A DNA stretch of 64,000 bases from Heligmosomoides polygyrus polygyrus (taxonomy: Eukaryota > Nematoda > Chromadorea > Rhabditida > Heligmosomidae), in NCBI GenBank assembly GCA_947396885.1, contig OX377204.1, forward strand, positions 90,468,728 to 90,532,727, read 5' to 3'. The notes beneath the pieces were generated by a model. The model was not told the origin of the DNA. It did not search any database and worked only from the letters and a program-made list of their open reading frames with translations. Position 1 is the first letter of the stretch. Every line of letters starts with the position of its first letter. A program made the translations under genes and the position numbers. Positions 63,047-64,000 of the stretch are shown here, one piece after another.

Positions 63047-63547
63047 CTAACTGTACTTGACTCAAAAATTTGTATCAAAAAGTAAATAAAAGCCGGATCC
63101 AGGAAGAACATGAAGGATCACGGCAAAAGGTGGTGTTAGTGAATCGCTTTCCGGAATGCGCCACGCACTCTACATACTTCTACGGGCCATCAACGAGTCA
63201 AACTCAGTGTGCTTCAGATTGGGTGTGCCCATATGAAGACCTGAGGCAGCAGGCCGATGGAAAGACCAGTTCTCCGACCCATAGGGCCTGGTTGACTAGG
63301 CGGAAAATCCGAACCAAGAACCTCTAGTCGGCAAGCACGCGACCGCCGACGCCTCCTTCAACTGCGCTTCCACACCCCACAAGAAATTGTCTAGGAAAAC
63401 CAGGTGGCTTGTGATAAAATGTGGGATCTGATATTATTTAACGAGAAGAGAATTAGAAACTAAAATGGAATTTTCCTAACTGTACTTGACTCAAAAATTT
63501 GTATCAAAAAGTAAATAAAAGCCGGATCCAGGAAGAACATGAAGGAT
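63047..63547 (+). repeat. Direct tandem duplication, unit 429 bp
   Basis: A 72-bp stretch (63047-63118, with AAAGCCGGATCCAGGAAGAA) recurs without change at 63476-63547. Upstream sequence on each side is also similar (AAAATGTGGGATCTGATA and the like). The unit carries an S1-like SINE piece (63118-63385), and another partial one follows (63540-63750). Confidence 0.8.
63118..63385 (-). repeat. SINE family S1, copy 12 (diverged)
   Basis: GGTGTTAGTGAATCGCTTTC, ATGCGCCACGCACTCTACA and CGCCTCCTTCAACTGCGC blocks, minus orientation. Confidence 0.5.
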
Positions 63548-63750
63548 AAGGAACCTGAGGGGGCCGGCCGATAGACAAGAGAATTCTGCGGCACCAGAGG
63601 GATGGAAGTTTTTATTTTCTATTGCTTCTATTGCTTTCGAAGTGAAGTTTCTATTGCTTAGCCTAGGCTGGAAATCTGAACCATGAACCTTGAACCGAGG
63701 TGCACGCAACACCCATTGCCTCCTCCGATTGCGCTACAACGCGCCTAAAC
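63540..63750 (-). repeat. SINE family S1, copy 13 (partial)
   Basis: GGCCGGCCGATAGACAAG and CCAGAGGGATGGAAG, then a 50-bp foreign insert with CTATTGCTT repeats, then TGAACCATGAACCTTGAACC and CCTCCTCCGATTGCGC. Confidence 0.45.
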
Positions 63751-64000
63751 TTTAATGAGAAAAGATCGCAACCAAATCAATTAGTGACTGTTGGAGATTT
63801 TCAAGAATACGTCGCTATGGCGTACGGTAAAGGTAACAAGAAGAAACAGACAGTAGACAAAGATTGAGTTTTGAAGAGCGACTCCAGATAAGAAGCGGCG
63901 AAGAATCAGCGCGCGAAAGTATCGGTCGCCGAGGGGACACTGGGAAGTTGTCGAGCGGATTAGCAGCGAACAGATGTTTCTACAACGTGCGCTGGTGCGG

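Overview
This window reads as nuclear DNA of a nematode, most likely a strongylid (hookworm-type, clade V) worm. Exons are short (64-200 bp) and bounded by GT donors and TTTTAG/TTTCAG acceptors. There is a perfect 22-nt match to the nematode SL1 spliced leader. The repeats (BEL, RTE and CR1-like retroelements, Tc1/mariner, hAT, foldbacks, tRNA-derived SINEs) fit such a genome. No bacterial operons, rRNA or CRISPR are present.

Host genes. The one clear host locus is a tandem pair of cytosolic purine 5'-nucleotidase (NT5C2-type, HAD superfamily) genes, both on the minus strand. Gene B (14480-36071) has 13 phase-consistent exons covering everything except the extreme N-terminus. Gene A (157-4643) shows the first four equivalent exons, with identical lengths of 74, 86, 128 and 150 bp, and runs off the left edge. 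Two weaker candidates are a terminal exon of a membrane protein (46866-46989, minus) and a GC3-rich first exon (53489-53702, minus).

The main object is a 10.9-kb BEL/Pao LTR retrotransposon (23601-34515, plus strand) sitting antisense in the 14-kb intron between gene B exons 4 and 5. Its 759-bp LTRs differ at about six positions, so it is young. It encodes: a roughly 560-residue N-terminal domain with an SR/RGG-rich tail that I do not recognise; a DUF1759-type gag with zinc knuckles; protease; RT; RNase H; integrase; and a 3' accessory protein (coiled coil, acidic repeats, Cys/His module) starting just after a TTTTCAG splice acceptor. The whole element, LTRs and all coding frames included, is peppered on one strand with the hexamer GCGCGT, about 39 copies by eye. 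Its 3' LTR runs directly into a complete SL1 sequence. The reading frame is interrupted by two -1 type shifts and one amber codon.

The rest is a repeat graveyard. 1-4.6 kb: gene A with a scrambled LINE in its first intron. 6-11 kb: minisatellites, a deleted mariner, a SINE pair and a Tc1-like element with intact ends. 11-14.4 kb: hairpins and a TIR element downstream of gene B. 15.9-18.5 kb: a hAT-type insertion with perfect 8-bp target duplications, carrying a nested foldback, inside a gene B intron. 36-44 kb: mosaic repeats, a perfect hairpin and a LINE 3' end. 47.5-48.4 kb: a foldback made of two mariner 3' halves. 51-64 kb: a dense cluster of one tRNA-derived SINE, a nested foldback at 57.3-58.6 kb and an RTE 3' end at 59.3-60.2 kb.
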